DNA of 64,000 nt, taken from Xenorhabdus indica (GTDB lineage: Bacteria > Pseudomonadota > Gammaproteobacteria > Enterobacterales > Enterobacteriaceae). The stretch lies in assembly GCF_014467235.1 (NCBI RefSeq), contig NZ_NKHP01000003.1, positions 191,345-255,344 of the forward strand, read 5' to 3'. The position numbers and the translations under genes were made by a program. This document shows positions 17,272-26,464 of this stretch, piece after piece. The notes beneath the pieces are model-generated. The model was not told the origin of the DNA. It did no database searches and saw only the letters and a program-made list of their open reading frames with translations. Positions within the stretch are counted from its first letter, which is position 1. Every line of letters starts with the position of its first letter.

Positions 17272-20200
17272 ATGGGATTAATGGATGAAATTGTCCTTCG
17301 TACTGCAAGAGTGGGCGCAACTCATGCAAGCCAACAGCCCCAACCGGCAGCACGAGAGCCAGGCCCGGCGGCGGCACGTAAAGGAGACCCCATTCAGCAT
17401 AAAAGTTTTTTAGGGGCACTTGCGGGGGCAGTTGTAGGTGCATTGCTCGGTGCAGCAGTATTTGGCGCGGCTGCACTTCTGATAGGTGCAACCGGGGGGC
17501 TGGCTACGTTTGCAATTATGGCTGTCGGCACGATGTGGACTATGGCGCTAGGTGATGTGATAAGTAAAGCCAGCTCAGCGGTTACGGACGCCATTGATAG
17601 CTGTAACCCGCCAGCCGGTGTGATCGCCACGGGTTCACCTAATGTCTTTATCGAAGGCAAGCCCGCCGCGCGGGTGGAGTTAGACACAGCAGCTTGCAAA
17701 AATCATCCCGCGCCACGCATCGCTCAGGGCAGTGAAAGCGTCTTTATCAACGAAAAGCCCGCCGCGCGGATTAAGGATAAACTGGAGTGTGGCTCAACTA
17801 TCAAAGGCGGTGCCAGCAAAGTCTTTATCGGCTCAGGTCAAGAAACCTATCTTGAGATACAGGAAGAGTTTTCAGCCTGGCAGCGGGCATTGCTCGTTGC
17901 CGTGGAGTTTCTCGTCCCGCCATCACGAGGAGCCGTAAAAGGCATTGCAAAACTAACTACCAAAGCAGGCCGGAAAGCTGCTATCAACGGAGCTAAAAAA
18001 GGTGCCGAAACGGCCGCTAAAAAAATCAAAAATGTCCCCGGAAAAATCAAAGAAATCGTCACACTCAAAACCATCAGTTGTGCCAAACACGCTTTCAAAC
18101 ATAATAAAGGCCTGAAGCGTTATACGGAAAGTGTCAAAAGATTCTTTACGGGAGACCCGATAGACGTTACCACCGGCGCTCTGTTTGATCAGCGTATCGA
18201 TATCGAGTTAGGGCAGACGATACCACTGCAATTTATCCGTAGTTGGTCACCCGGTCATCGCGGATTGCTAGGGGAAAACTGGCTGGATAACTTCTCCGAA
18301 TGTGTCCTTGTTACAGGGGATCGAATAGAAATTCTGACAACCGAAGGTGCCTCACTCTTTTTCGCCCTGCCAGCCAGTTACGATCACAGCATCAACCCTG
18401 AACACCCCAATTTCAGACTGAGCCGGTATAAGCAAGGCCTTATCCTGAGTGATCGCGACAGTTTAATCAGTAAATATTTTACCTTCCCCGCGACTGTCTT
18501 TCCTACAACGGTCTTCCCTACAACCACGGAGGCTGACCCAGACAAAGAGAGCACCCAACGTTTGTGGCTGACCGAATACCGCGACAATAACGATAACACC
18601 ATCCAGTTTCATTACAGTGAACAGCAGCAACTGGTTAAGGTTACCCATAGCGATGGCCCAGAATTAGTGTTGCTATACCGCGCAAATGGATTACTGGAAG
18701 AGATCCGTCGTACCGATAATGGCCTGAATGAAATGCTGGCGCGTTACGGTTATCACGATAACGACTGGCTGGCTGATGCAGACAGTACACAAACCTATCA
18801 CCTGTTTTATGAATACAACGAACAAGGCTTAATAAGTCAGTGGTCTGATCATGATCAAACTGCGGTGGATTACGTTTATGATGAACAGGGGCGCTGTATC
18901 TATAGCGTCGGATCTGGGGGGTTCTATCCGGTTCATCTCTCCTATGAACCAGGCATCACCCATTCAACCACGCCACAAGGCCATACGACGACCTGGCATT
19001 ACAATGATGAGCAACAAGTCACGCAGGTGGAAACGCCATGTGGTAGTGTCACGCGCTATGAATACGATGAATGGGGAAATTTGCGCCGCCAGATTTTACC
19101 AAAAGGCGAAATTATTACCCTTGATTACCTCGCAGATACCGGATTAGTGACCGCTTTTACTAATGCCATCGGGGCAACATGGCGTTATCACTATGATGAT
19201 GCCGATCGCCTTATCAGCATGACAGACCCACTCGGACGAGTTTGGTGGCAACAATTCGACAATAAAGGTAATCCTGAATGTTTTATCGCACCAGATGGGC
19301 ATAAGACCACTCTGACCCGTAACGAGTTTGGCTTGATCACCGCCGTAGAAGACAGTGATGGCAATAAGCGCAGTTGGGAATATGACCGTCATCAACGCCT
19401 GACTAAGTTGTTTGATGAAGAAAACCGCAGCCTGCAACTGGGTTATGACAGCCAGGATCGTCTGCGCCGAATGACGACTGGCGGTGGTGCCCTTTGGCGT
19501 TGGGATTATGATCGTCATCACCGCATTTCTTTAAGTGACCGACCCAATAACAGTATTGAGCGTTTCCGCCATGATCGTCACGGCAATCTGACCGAATGGA
19601 CAGATGCTCATGGCGTAAAATGGCAGATTGAATACGGGCCATTTGATTTACCTTTCGCACGTGTGGATGGGGAAGGAAACCGCTGGCAGTACCGTTATGA
19701 CTCTGACAGTCTGCAATTGCTGGAAGTGATCACGCCACAAGGGGAAAGCTACCGCTATACACTGGATGCAGACGGGCAGGTGATTACTGAAACCGACTAT
19801 GCGGATACCCAATGGCATTACGCTTATGACCTTAACGGAAATTGCATTGAAAAGCATGATGCACCAGGCAATATCACTCGCTACGAATACGATGCCGCAC
19901 AACGACTGACAGCCGTACATACACCGGAAGGAACCACCAACTACAGCTATGACCTCATCGGACGTTTGCTGGAAATCACCGCACCAGACACCATTTCTTT
20001 AATATTCGAATACGATGAACAAGGCCGTATTATCCGGGAAACCCAGTCACACGGGGAAATTCACCGCGAATATCCTGATAACACCACAACAGTAAGGCAG
20101 CTTCATACACCCGATGGCCGACTCTGGCAGGCAAAAACCGCTGTTAATAAGGTTGGAGAACTGAATTTACTGGCAATCAATGGTGATCATTCTCTGACCT

Positions 20201-21639
20201 TCGAGCGGGATAAGGATGGTAACGAATGGCATCGCCAGTCTGATAAGGGCTTTATCCTGCGTCAGGAGCACTCGTTAATGGGGCTGCTCACTTCCCAGCG
20301 TGCCGGACGTAATACTGAGTTTTTTGCCGCCCATGAAGTGGCGGATCTCCCGCAACCGACATTAGCAGGATTAGATCGTGAATATCGTTATGACGATGCA
20401 CTTAATTTAGTAGCGGCGAATGATGAACGGCAGTGGCTACGTTATGTAGTCAATGGTAATGGACAAGTGACCTCAGTCAGTGATGGTGATCGGCTGCGGG
20501 AACATTATCAATATGACTCCTGCGGTTATCCATCCCGCCGTTTCGACGGCATCAATGACATTGACGGAGAACGGCTTTATCAAAAAGGACATCGATTGAG
20601 ACACTTGGGTCAGCATCTATTTGAATATGACGATGCTGGCCGAATGACGGCGATGCAGTTATGGCAAGAAGGCCATCGCCCGCAGCTCACCAAATTCCGC
20701 TGGAACAGCCAAAATCAGTTAATTGGCGTACTAACACCGGGTGGTCAGCAATGGGACTATCGCTATGATGCCTTTGGGCGGCGTACTGAGAAAATTTGCC
20801 AGCAAGCCGGAATGCGCACAACATATTTGTGGGATGGCGATGTGCCGGCGGAAATCCGCGAGTATCGGCACAACCGCCTGCACTGCATCCGCCATCTGGT
20901 GTTCGACGGCTGGCAGTTACTGGCGCAGCAGGTTCAGTTTTTCACGCCTGATCCAGAAAACCGTGATGAATTGATTGCGGGAGCAATCCAGACTCACTAT
21001 GCAGTCTGTGCCCCAACGGGGGAGCCACTGGCGTTGTTTGATGCCGCGGGGCACCGGGTCTGGCGTCAGCCACCGCAGAGCCTGTACGGACTGCGTCTGG
21101 GGGTGTTGGGGGAAAATGCCGAACTGAATCCGGGACTGCAATTTGCCGGGCAGTGGCTGGATGAAGAAAGCGGGCTTTACTACAATCGCTATCGGTATTA
21201 CTTACCTGAAACCGCACAGTACATATCGCCAGATCCGATAGGGCTACGTGGGGGCATTAATTTATATTCGTATGCGCCTAATCCACTGAAATATATTGAT
21301 CCGCTTGGGTTGTGCAAAACGAATGTTGAAAATAAAAACCCTTATGGCACTTATCGACCTGATCGACCATTACCTCGTGACAAAAATGGGAATCCAATCC
21401 CTGATGTTAATGCGCCACATACTCAATTAGGTACCAAGTCAGGTAGAAAAGGAGATTATACTCAGGCCAGAGAATGGGGATATAATGAGAATGGTAATTT
21501 AGTACCGAAAAGGGATATTGACTTTACAGATCATGGAAGGCCTAATGAACATCCAAATCCCCATCAGCATGATTATATTCCTAACCCTACGGGAGGAACA
21601 CCGCAACATGGTCCTGCAAAAGATTTGGAGATCCCATAA
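17272..21639 (+). CDS. PAAR-Rhs polymorphic toxin (T6SS effector)
   Basis: A 1455-residue specialised effector. In order it has a short N-terminal tail, two hydrophobic segments (about 47-95) that an Eag chaperone would shield, a PAAR spike domain with VFIEGKPAAR-type repeats (115-190), an Rhs prefix (GDPIDVTTGALFDQ), many YD repeats forming the Rhs cocoon, and the core terminus ending YIDPLGL near residue 1347. The variable 108-residue toxin tip is described separately. I chose the ATG at 17272 because AGGAGGT lies just upstream; the frame is open back to 17200, but that part overlaps the chaperone gene. The last base of its stop codon is the first base of the candidate immunity gene. Confidence 0.95.
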   Translation: MGLMDEIVLRTARVGATHASQQPQPAAREPGPAAARKGDPIQHKSFLGALAGAVVGALLGAAVFGAAALLIGATGGLATFAIMAVGTMWTMALGDVISKASSAVTDAIDSCNPPAGVIATGSPNVFIEGKPAARVELDTAACKNHPAPRIAQGSESVFINEKPAARIKDKLECGSTIKGGASKVFIGSGQETYLEIQEEFSAWQRALLVAVEFLVPPSRGAVKGIAKLTTKAGRKAAINGAKKGAETAAKKIKNVPGKIKEIVTLKTISCAKHAFKHNKGLKRYTESVKRFFTGDPIDVTTGALFDQRIDIELGQTIPLQFIRSWSPGHRGLLGENWLDNFSECVLVTGDRIEILTTEGASLFFALPASYDHSINPEHPNFRLSRYKQGLILSDRDSLISKYFTFPATVFPTTVFPTTTEADPDKESTQRLWLTEYRDNNDNTIQFHYSEQQQLVKVTHSDGPELVLLYRANGLLEEIRRTDNGLNEMLARYGYHDNDWLADADSTQTYHLFYEYNEQGLISQWSDHDQTAVDYVYDEQGRCIYSVGSGGFYPVHLSYEPGITHSTTPQGHTTTWHYNDEQQVTQVETPCGSVTRYEYDEWGNLRRQILPKGEIITLDYLADTGLVTAFTNAIGATWRYHYDDADRLISMTDPLGRVWWQQFDNKGNPECFIAPDGHKTTLTRNEFGLITAVEDSDGNKRSWEYDRHQRLTKLFDEENRSLQLGYDSQDRLRRMTTGGGALWRWDYDRHHRISLSDRPNNSIERFRHDRHGNLTEWTDAHGVKWQIEYGPFDLPFARVDGEGNRWQYRYDSDSLQLLEVITPQGESYRYTLDADGQVITETDYADTQWHYAYDLNGNCIEKHDAPGNITRYEYDAAQRLTAVHTPEGTTNYSYDLIGRLLEITAPDTISLIFEYDEQGRIIRETQSHGEIHREYPDNTTTVRQLHTPDGRLWQAKTAVNKVGELNLLAINGDHSLTFERDKDGNEWHRQSDKGFILRQEHSLMGLLTSQRAGRNTEFFAAHEVADLPQPTLAGLDREYRYDDALNLVAANDERQWLRYVVNGNGQVTSVSDGDRLREHYQYDSCGYPSRRFDGINDIDGERLYQKGHRLRHLGQHLFEYDDAGRMTAMQLWQEGHRPQLTKFRWNSQNQLIGVLTPGGQQWDYRYDAFGRRTEKICQQAGMRTTYLWDGDVPAEIREYRHNRLHCIRHLVFDGWQLLAQQVQFFTPDPENRDELIAGAIQTHYAVCAPTGEPLALFDAAGHRVWRQPPQSLYGLRLGVLGENAELNPGLQFAGQWLDEESGLYYNRYRYYLPETAQYISPDPIGLRGGINLYSYAPNPLKYIDPLGLCKTNVENKNPYGTYRPDRPLPRDKNGNPIPDVNAPHTQLGTKSGRKGDYTQAREWGYNENGNLVPKRDIDFTDHGRPNEHPNPHQHDYIPNPTGGTPQHGPAKDLEIP
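21313..21636 (+). other. Variable C-terminal toxin domain of the Rhs protein
   Basis: This is the last 108 codons after DPLGL. The sequence turns more AT-rich than the Rhs core, as usual for exchanged tips. Conserved-looking residues are APHTQLGTKSGRKGDYTQAR and, near the end, DIDFTDHGRPNEHPNPHQHD. The clustered His, Asp and Arg residues suggest a metal-free RNase or other nuclease. The pattern resembles the family I remember as polymorphic toxin type 24 (Ntox24), but I could not confirm it by search. Confidence 0.6.
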
Positions 21640-22016
21640 TGAATGTGAGTAAAGGGTCGATGTGGAATAATGGAGAAAAGATCCATTTATCTAATTTATT
21701 AGAAAAAATACCGGCTAATAAATGGGATTGGTATCTATATGAAATAGAAGCAGTTGGTGTTGCGCCACGAGATATGTCAATGCCTGACTTTGAGCAACAA
21801 GTTTTATCCAGTGATACCGGATTTAAATTATCATGGGATGAGGTGAAATCTTTTTCTAATTCATTGGATGATATAAAAACTTGCTTTTTAGCTGCATTGT
21901 TGAAGCCTGTACAATATAGTATATTAGACAATGGTGATTTATCATATTGTCTGGCTTTAATAACTATATCAGATAGTACTTCATGGGAAGTTAAGTTAAT
22001 GAAGGATAACTATTAA
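21639..22016 (+). CDS. Candidate immunity protein to the Rhs toxin tip
   Basis: A 125-residue protein I do not recognise as a family. It is acidic and soluble, with no signal peptide or membrane segment, and rich in Trp, Asp and Glu (NKWDWYLYEIEAVGVAPRD). Its start codon shares one base with the Rhs stop (TAATG), and it has the same AT-rich composition as the toxin tip. This is the standard arrangement of toxin and cognate immunity gene. A cytoplasmic immunity protein implies a cytoplasmic target for the toxin (inference). Confidence 0.75.
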   Translation: MNVSKGSMWNNGEKIHLSNLLEKIPANKWDWYLYEIEAVGVAPRDMSMPDFEQQVLSSDTGFKLSWDEVKSFSNSLDDIKTCFLAALLKPVQYSILDNGDLSYCLALITISDSTSWEVKLMKDNY

Positions 22017-22060
22017 CTTATAGTATAAAGTTAAATAAAAGCCGGGAAATATGACCTTGT

Positions 22061-22359
22061 TTACGATTTTGTGTATTCGCCGATCAGTTCACGCATCCTG
22101 AGCTGATCTTGCTGGCGCTGGTACTGTTGCTTGATAGCGCAGGTATCATTGCTGTCAGGAATGAGCACCAAACAGCCCGCCATAATCTTGACGGTCAGGG
22201 TGCAACCTTTATCGAATCCGGCCGCCTTAAGCCACTGGCCTTTAGATGGATAGCAGGCGGGGCAGTAGCCTTGTTATTTTGCGGTACGTATCCCACGGTG
22301 TAATAACGTTCTGTTTTGATTGTTTTATTTAAAATACTCCCCCAAATAGCCAAAATCAC
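22061..22359 (-). pseudogene. Frameshifted SymE-like toxin remnant
   Basis: On the minus strand, one frame reads RYYTVGYVPQNNK...PPAIHLK. A one-base shift at about 22239-22243 then gives QWLKAAGFDKGCTLTVKIMA and GCLVLIPDSN...LIGEYTKS before a stop. The two halves match the SymE family pattern (VGY, PAI.LKGQWLEAAGF, V.VMEGCLVL). SymE is an AbrB-fold endoribonuclease of SOS-linked type I toxin systems in E. coli. The single-base deletion inside the LKGQW motif and the lack of a clear start codon (only a GTG at 22359 without a ribosome site) suggest a dead copy. A sequencing error is the alternative. Confidence 0.75.
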
Positions 22360-22545
22360 CTATTAACATACCACCACTCTGGGTATATGATACCTTTACT
22401 TAATAAACAAACTGTACTGTATCAGTCATTACACCGAGCTCATCTTAACAACCACCAATTTCGGCAATACCAAAAAGTCGCAACAAATTGTCTTATAAAG
22501 TTATTAATTGAATCATTAATCAATAAACCAGCCAGAGAACCAACC

Positions 22546-23289
22546 ATGACCCCAAGAACCAAAGCAGAACAAAAAATACTCGCAGGAACCCCTGTCTCTG
22601 CCGTTGTCTATATTTGGTATCCCTGCCACAGTTTTGTTGCAGGGCATGCCTCTGTTTATATCGGTGGAATGCCAAAATGCCCCTGGCCAATTGGGGTTAC
22701 GGAACCCTCAACACCGACCAATTCCACACCAGCAAGCCCCTTACCTCCAAATGAAAGGAGACGTTCAACTTCTTCCATTTTTTCAAGACATGAAACAAGC
22801 CCTTCAATATCCATACAGCATCCACCATCTCCAACAGATAATAATTATGTCAGTTTCTATTGTGACCCCAACAAGCCTCGAGGAGGTTTATCATTTGCAG
22901 GAACCTTCGGTAAGATTCAGGAAGATTTTATCTTACAACCCCATCTGGAATATTTGCTTATCAACTTAGATGTTGAAAAGATGCAGAAAAAAAAGGATGA
23001 AATCTATATTGGAAAAACATATGGCAACTATCATGTGAGCCATAGTTATAGTACTTTCAGTAAAAATTGCGCCACAATAGTTGCCAGAATATTAAAAGCA
23101 GGTGGTGTGGAAAGTTTATTAAACCCAATTCAGAGAATAGGATATGGAAAAAACATTTATTGGACTCCGAAAGACATTGCACAACTATGTAATGAGTTGA
23201 GAAATAACGATCTTGCGGTCAAAATACGAGGACTGGATTGCCCTGATAAATCTGAATTACCAATTAGAACGATGATGGGATTCAGATAA
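22546..23289 (+). CDS. Candidate permuted papain-fold (NlpC/P60-like) protein, possible effector
   Basis: A 247-residue protein from the ATG at 22546; the frame is open back to 22387, but that part looks non-coding. An early His motif (FVAGHASVYIGG, H34) and a later Asn-Cys followed by a helix (SKNCATIVARILKAGG, C175) are in the His-then-Cys order of circularly permuted NlpC/P60-type papain folds, which include peptidases, amidases and acyltransferases. A Ser/Pro-rich insertion lies at about residues 53-95. No signal peptide is seen. Its place just after a T6SS Rhs cassette suggests an effector or its remnant, but there is no obvious immunity gene. The function is inferred from the motif order only. 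Confidence 0.55.
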   Translation: MTPRTKAEQKILAGTPVSAVVYIWYPCHSFVAGHASVYIGGMPKCPWPIGVTEPSTPTNSTPASPLPPNERRRSTSSIFSRHETSPSISIQHPPSPTDNNYVSFYCDPNKPRGGLSFAGTFGKIQEDFILQPHLEYLLINLDVEKMQKKKDEIYIGKTYGNYHVSHSYSTFSKNCATIVARILKAGGVESLLNPIQRIGYGKNIYWTPKDIAQLCNELRNNDLAVKIRGLDCPDKSELPIRTMMGFR

Positions 23290-23591
23290 TTTGATGATGT
23301 AAATGTGTAAACTTCACTTACCAGCTTAGAACATTTTTATATCCTATCTGACGTCCAAATTATTTATGTAATAAACACATCACCAGGCTAAATGCAGGAT
23401 ATTATTTTAAAAACAAACACCGATATAGCATATAAAACCAACAATGCAGGCGGAAAGTTTTTCTTTCTTATTTACGTCATTAATTTCTTGTAAATTACTT
23501 AACCCAGTGACACATTGTACGGCTCTATGGGCTAACATCTAACAAGCTCTTCTCATTTTTTCTGAACACTCTCTGAACATTCAAGGATATT
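23290..23591. other. Intergenic region before rarD
   Basis: About 300 bp with no gene and no strong hairpin. It should hold the rarD promoter. This is also the junction between the accessory region and the inverted housekeeping block. Confidence 0.5.
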
Positions 23592-24482
23592 ATGAACAAA
23601 CCACAGACAGCCAAAGGTATCCTGTATGCCTTAGGTGCCTACCTGATTTGGGGGTTAGCTCCTATCTACTTCAAAAGCATACAATATGTTCCCCCCGATG
23701 AAATCGTATCGCACCGTGTTATATGGTCTGTATTTTTTATGGTGCTGATGTTAACCGTAACTCGTCACTGGCGTCAGGCCTGGGTCGTTGTCCGTCAACC
23801 CAATATCTTGCTACTGTTAGGTTTTACTGCCTTCACGATTACCAGTAACTGGCTGACTTATATCTGGGCCGTCAATAATAACCATCTCATTGAAGCAAGT
23901 CTGGGGTATTTCATTAACCCTTTGGTGAGTGTGTTACTTGGTATGCTATTCCTCGGTGAGCGGTTCCGGCGTATGCAGTGGGTTGCCGTGGCTTTAGCCT
24001 TTACAGGCGTACTCATTCAAGTCGTGCAGTTTGGCTCTGTACCTGTGATTGGCCTGTACTTAGCGACAACATTTGCCGTCTACAGTTTGATCCGCAAAAA
24101 GCTAGGGGTGGATGCACAAACAGGCATGTTAATTGAGACAGTCTGGGTATTTCCTGTCGCGCTGAGTTACCTGCTGTTCTTCACCGACAGCCCGACCAGC
24201 AATATGTTGGATAATACCTATTCCTTGAATCTGATGCTGATTGCCGCCGGTATTATTACGACGGTGCCACTGTTGCTTTTTACCGCAGCGGCGGCACATC
24301 TACGTTTGTCCACGCTAGGATTCTTTCAGTATCTTGGTCCAACCATAATGTTCTTGTTAGCAACACTGGTTTATGGTGAGAAGATTGGGCCAGATCGTTT
24401 GATCACTTTTGGTTTTATCTGGGCTGCATTGATTCTATTTACGCTGGATGCGCTTTATACGCAACGTCGTTTGCGGAAGTAG
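23592..24482 (+). CDS. rarD: EamA/DMT-family transporter RarD
   Basis: A 296-residue inner-membrane protein, identical in length to E. coli RarD, with ten predicted membrane segments and two EamA repeats. It starts KGILYALGAYLIWGLAPIYFK; SLGYFINPLVSVLLGMLFLGERF marks the end of the first repeat. The family exports small metabolites, but the RarD substrate is not established; the old name refers to a chloramphenicol-sensitivity phenotype. AAGGA precedes the ATG. A strong terminator follows. Confidence 0.95.
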   Translation: MNKPQTAKGILYALGAYLIWGLAPIYFKSIQYVPPDEIVSHRVIWSVFFMVLMLTVTRHWRQAWVVVRQPNILLLLGFTAFTITSNWLTYIWAVNNNHLIEASLGYFINPLVSVLLGMLFLGERFRRMQWVAVALAFTGVLIQVVQFGSVPVIGLYLATTFAVYSLIRKKLGVDAQTGMLIETVWVFPVALSYLLFFTDSPTSNMLDNTYSLNLMLIAAGIITTVPLLLFTAAAAHLRLSTLGFFQYLGPTIMFLLATLVYGEKIGPDRLITFGFIWAALILFTLDALYTQRRLRK

Positions 24483-24505
24483 TCCATTATCTTCAATCAT
24501 TTTAG

Positions 24506-24546
24506 AACTGACCCAATACCTTATCGAAAATTCGGGTCAGTTTTTT
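24506..24546 (+). terminator. Rho-independent terminator after rarD
   Basis: A 9-bp stem AACTGACCC / GGGTCAGTT with a 19-nt loop, running into TTTTTT. It also separates rarD from the convergent vapC. Confidence 0.85.
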
Positions 24547-24565
24547 GATTAATTTATCCACAATT

Positions 24566-24991
24566 TTATTGATATATTTCAGTCCAATCTTCTAATGGCA
24601 ATCCAATTACACGCGAAAATTCACGGGTATTATTTGTGACTAATATAGCTCCCACAGACAGGGCGTGCCCTGCAATGGCGGTATCATTATGTCCGATTGA
24701 TGTGCCCGCAGAAGTCAAAGCAACTTTTACTTTTGTTGTTGCGTCCACCGCAGATTTATCCCACGGTAAGATCCCATCCAAACGTTTACAAAATTCGTCC
24801 ACTAATACACCATGTTTCGGAGAAGCTTTTTTCCCAATTGCCCCGAAACGTATTTCCGAATAAGTAATAGCAGATACCACAATTGGATAGTTATTCATTA
24901 CACATTTCTGTAATTGGTTTATCACCGCAATAGGCTGCTCACGCATAATGAATGAACAAATGTTAGTATCCAACATGTAAAGCTTTTTCAT
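24566..24991 (-). CDS. vapC: PIN-domain ribonuclease toxin VapC
   Basis: A 141-residue PIN-domain toxin; enterobacterial VapC homologues (MvpT type) cut initiator tRNA. Acidic active-site residues are visible at D8 (MLDTN), E46 (YSEIRFG) and D103 (GHNDTAIAGHA), with the family TNNTREF motif after them. Its start overlaps the end of vapB by 4 nt, the usual antitoxin-first, translationally coupled order. All catalytic residues are present, so it is probably active. This pair is absent between rarD and corA in E. coli K-12. Confidence 0.93.
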   Translation of the reverse strand: MKKLYMLDTNICSFIMREQPIAVINQLQKCVMNNYPIVVSAITYSEIRFGAIGKKASPKHGVLVDEFCKRLDGILPWDKSAVDATTKVKVALTSAGTSIGHNDTAIAGHALSVGAILVTNNTREFSRVIGLPLEDWTEIYQ

Positions 24992-25215
24992 AACGTAAAA
25001 CGTCCTTCCTCAATAATATCCGGTCGTTCAGATAGAAAATCTTCGTCCGCCTTATCCTCTGATAAAAATGAATGCCAGCTAGGTTTTACTGGGCGTAATA
25101 TAATGGTCTCTCCTTCTCGGATAATTTCCAATTCATTAACGCCCTCAAAATCCAGATCTTTAGGTAAACGGATAGCACGATTATTACCATTTTTAAAAAC
25201 AGCCACAGTTCTCAT
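24988..25215 (-). CDS. vapB: VapB antitoxin (AbrB/SpoVT fold)
   Basis: A 75-residue antitoxin with an N-terminal swapped-hairpin AbrB domain (MRTVAVFKNGNNRAIRLPKDL) that binds the operator and dimerises. The acidic C-terminal tail (DKADEDFLSERPDIIEEGRF) wraps VapC. I start at the ATG at 25215 because AGGAG lies just upstream; the frame extends to 25266, but that part runs through the operator palindrome. It is the first gene of the vapBC operon. Confidence 0.93.
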   Translation of the reverse strand: MRTVAVFKNGNNRAIRLPKDLDFEGVNELEIIREGETIILRPVKPSWHSFLSEDKADEDFLSERPDIIEEGRFTL

Positions 25216-25236
25216 ATGAAATCTCCTACACTGGAA

Positions 25237-25257
25237 AACATATGCATAGCATATGTT
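25237..25257. promoter_or_regulatory. vapBC autoregulatory operator palindrome
   Basis: Perfect inverted repeat AACATATGC-ATA-GCATATGTT, 21 nt upstream of the vapB start. This is the expected place and form for VapB/VapBC autorepression. Assignment as the operator is inference. Confidence 0.75.
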
Positions 25258-25381
25258 AACAATCAAAGCAGGTCAATATACGAACAAATGCGAGTACGAG
25301 AATATACTTTTTCAGGTTGTAGTATAACGAGAGACAGCCCCCAGAAATATAGCTGACTATGTAACTGGAGGGTCTTTAGAA

Positions 25382-25401
25382 ATAGCCAGCAAAGCGGCTA
25401 T
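25382..25401 (-). terminator. Weak candidate terminator after corA
   Basis: A 6-bp stem ATAGCC / GGCTAT located 22 nt beyond the corA stop on the minus strand. The T tract is poor, so support is low. Confidence 0.3.
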
Positions 25402-25422
25402 AAAGCATGGAGATCGGAATGA

Positions 25423-26373
25423 TTACAGCCAGTTCTTTCGCTTAAAGTAGAGGTAAGGTGCCAATCCTGCGGCAATCATCAACCCAATGGCCGCAGGGTA
25501 GCCGAATGTCCAATTCAGCTCCGGCATAAATTTGAAGTTCATTCCATAGCTGGAAGCCACCAGCGTTGGCGGCAGAAATACCACGGAAACAACGGAGAAG
25601 ATTTTGATAATCCGGCTCTGTTCGATGTTGATAAAACCCATCGCCGCCTGCATCAGGAAGTTAACTTTCTGGAATAAGGATTCGTTATGTGGCAACAAGG
25701 ATTCGATATCCCGCAGGATCTCACGTGCCTGTTCTAACTGGTTGGCAGGCAAACGGGCACGGCGCACAAGAAAGTTCAGGGCACGCTGACTATCCATTAA
25801 ACAAAGGCGCACTTTCCAGCCAATATCTTCCTGCTCAGCAAGATTCGATAGAGCGGAATCGAATTCATCCCCTTGTTTACCGTTCATAATCACCCGGCTC
25901 AGGGATTCCAGTACGCTATAGATATTTTCAATCACATCTGCCAACTGTTCGATCTTGGTTTCGAACAAATCCATCAGCAGCTCATAGGCATTCCCATCAA
26001 CCATCGTCTGGTTACGGGCGCGCATTCGGTATAATCGAAATGCAGGGAGTTCACGCTCACGCAATGTGTAGAGACGACCGTCACGAATGGTAAAGGCGAC
26101 TGTCGAGTTGCCAGCATGGTCTTCAGCGTCTTCAAAATAGAAGAATGAGTGGACGTGCATACCATCTTCATCTTCAAAAAAACGGGCCGAAGCCTCGATA
26201 TCATCCAATTCAGTGCGGGTCGCCAGAGCTTGTCCTAATTCGTTCTGGACTCGGAGCCGATCATTATCTCCCAGTCCAACCAAATCTACCCACATCGAGT
26301 CGGATAACTTATCACCTTCTTCAAGTTCGAGACGGAGCAGGCGATTATTCTCTAATTTAAATGCGTTCAGCAT
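25423..26373 (-). CDS. corA: Magnesium/cobalt transport protein CorA
   Basis: A 316-residue inner-membrane channel, the same length as E. coli CorA. A large N-terminal cytoplasmic funnel (about 1-250) is followed by a long stalk helix and two C-terminal membrane segments. The selectivity motif YGMNF ends the first segment, and the protein finishes with the basic tail YFKRKNWL. It takes up Mg2+ and can carry Co2+ and Ni2+. It lies downstream of uvrD, in the same orientation as in E. coli; yigE, which separates the two there, is missing. Confidence 0.97.
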   Translation of the reverse strand: MLNAFKLENNRLLRLELEEGDKLSDSMWVDLVGLGDNDRLRVQNELGQALATRTELDDIEASARFFEDEDGMHVHSFFYFEDAEDHAGNSTVAFTIRDGRLYTLRERELPAFRLYRMRARNQTMVDGNAYELLMDLFETKIEQLADVIENIYSVLESLSRVIMNGKQGDEFDSALSNLAEQEDIGWKVRLCLMDSQRALNFLVRRARLPANQLEQAREILRDIESLLPHNESLFQKVNFLMQAAMGFINIEQSRIIKIFSVVSVVFLPPTLVASSYGMNFKFMPELNWTFGYPAAIGLMIAAGLAPYLYFKRKNWL

Positions 26374-26464
26374 GTACCATAAGTCTCCTTATACTCCCTA
26401 CGTTTATCGTAAGGCGCGAATGTTACGCTTAGAAGAAAAAGCCTGTCAACATTCGACCGGATTA

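Noticed and set aside
22109-22303. A 64-codon plus-strand frame after the immunity gene.
   Set aside because: It is the antisense shadow of the symE-like remnant, whose minus-strand frames match a known family.
22387-22545. An N-terminal extension of the papain-fold candidate.
   Set aside because: The residues look non-coding, and the ATG at 22546 begins just before the recognisable domain; the start remains uncertain, because neither site has a strong ribosome signal.
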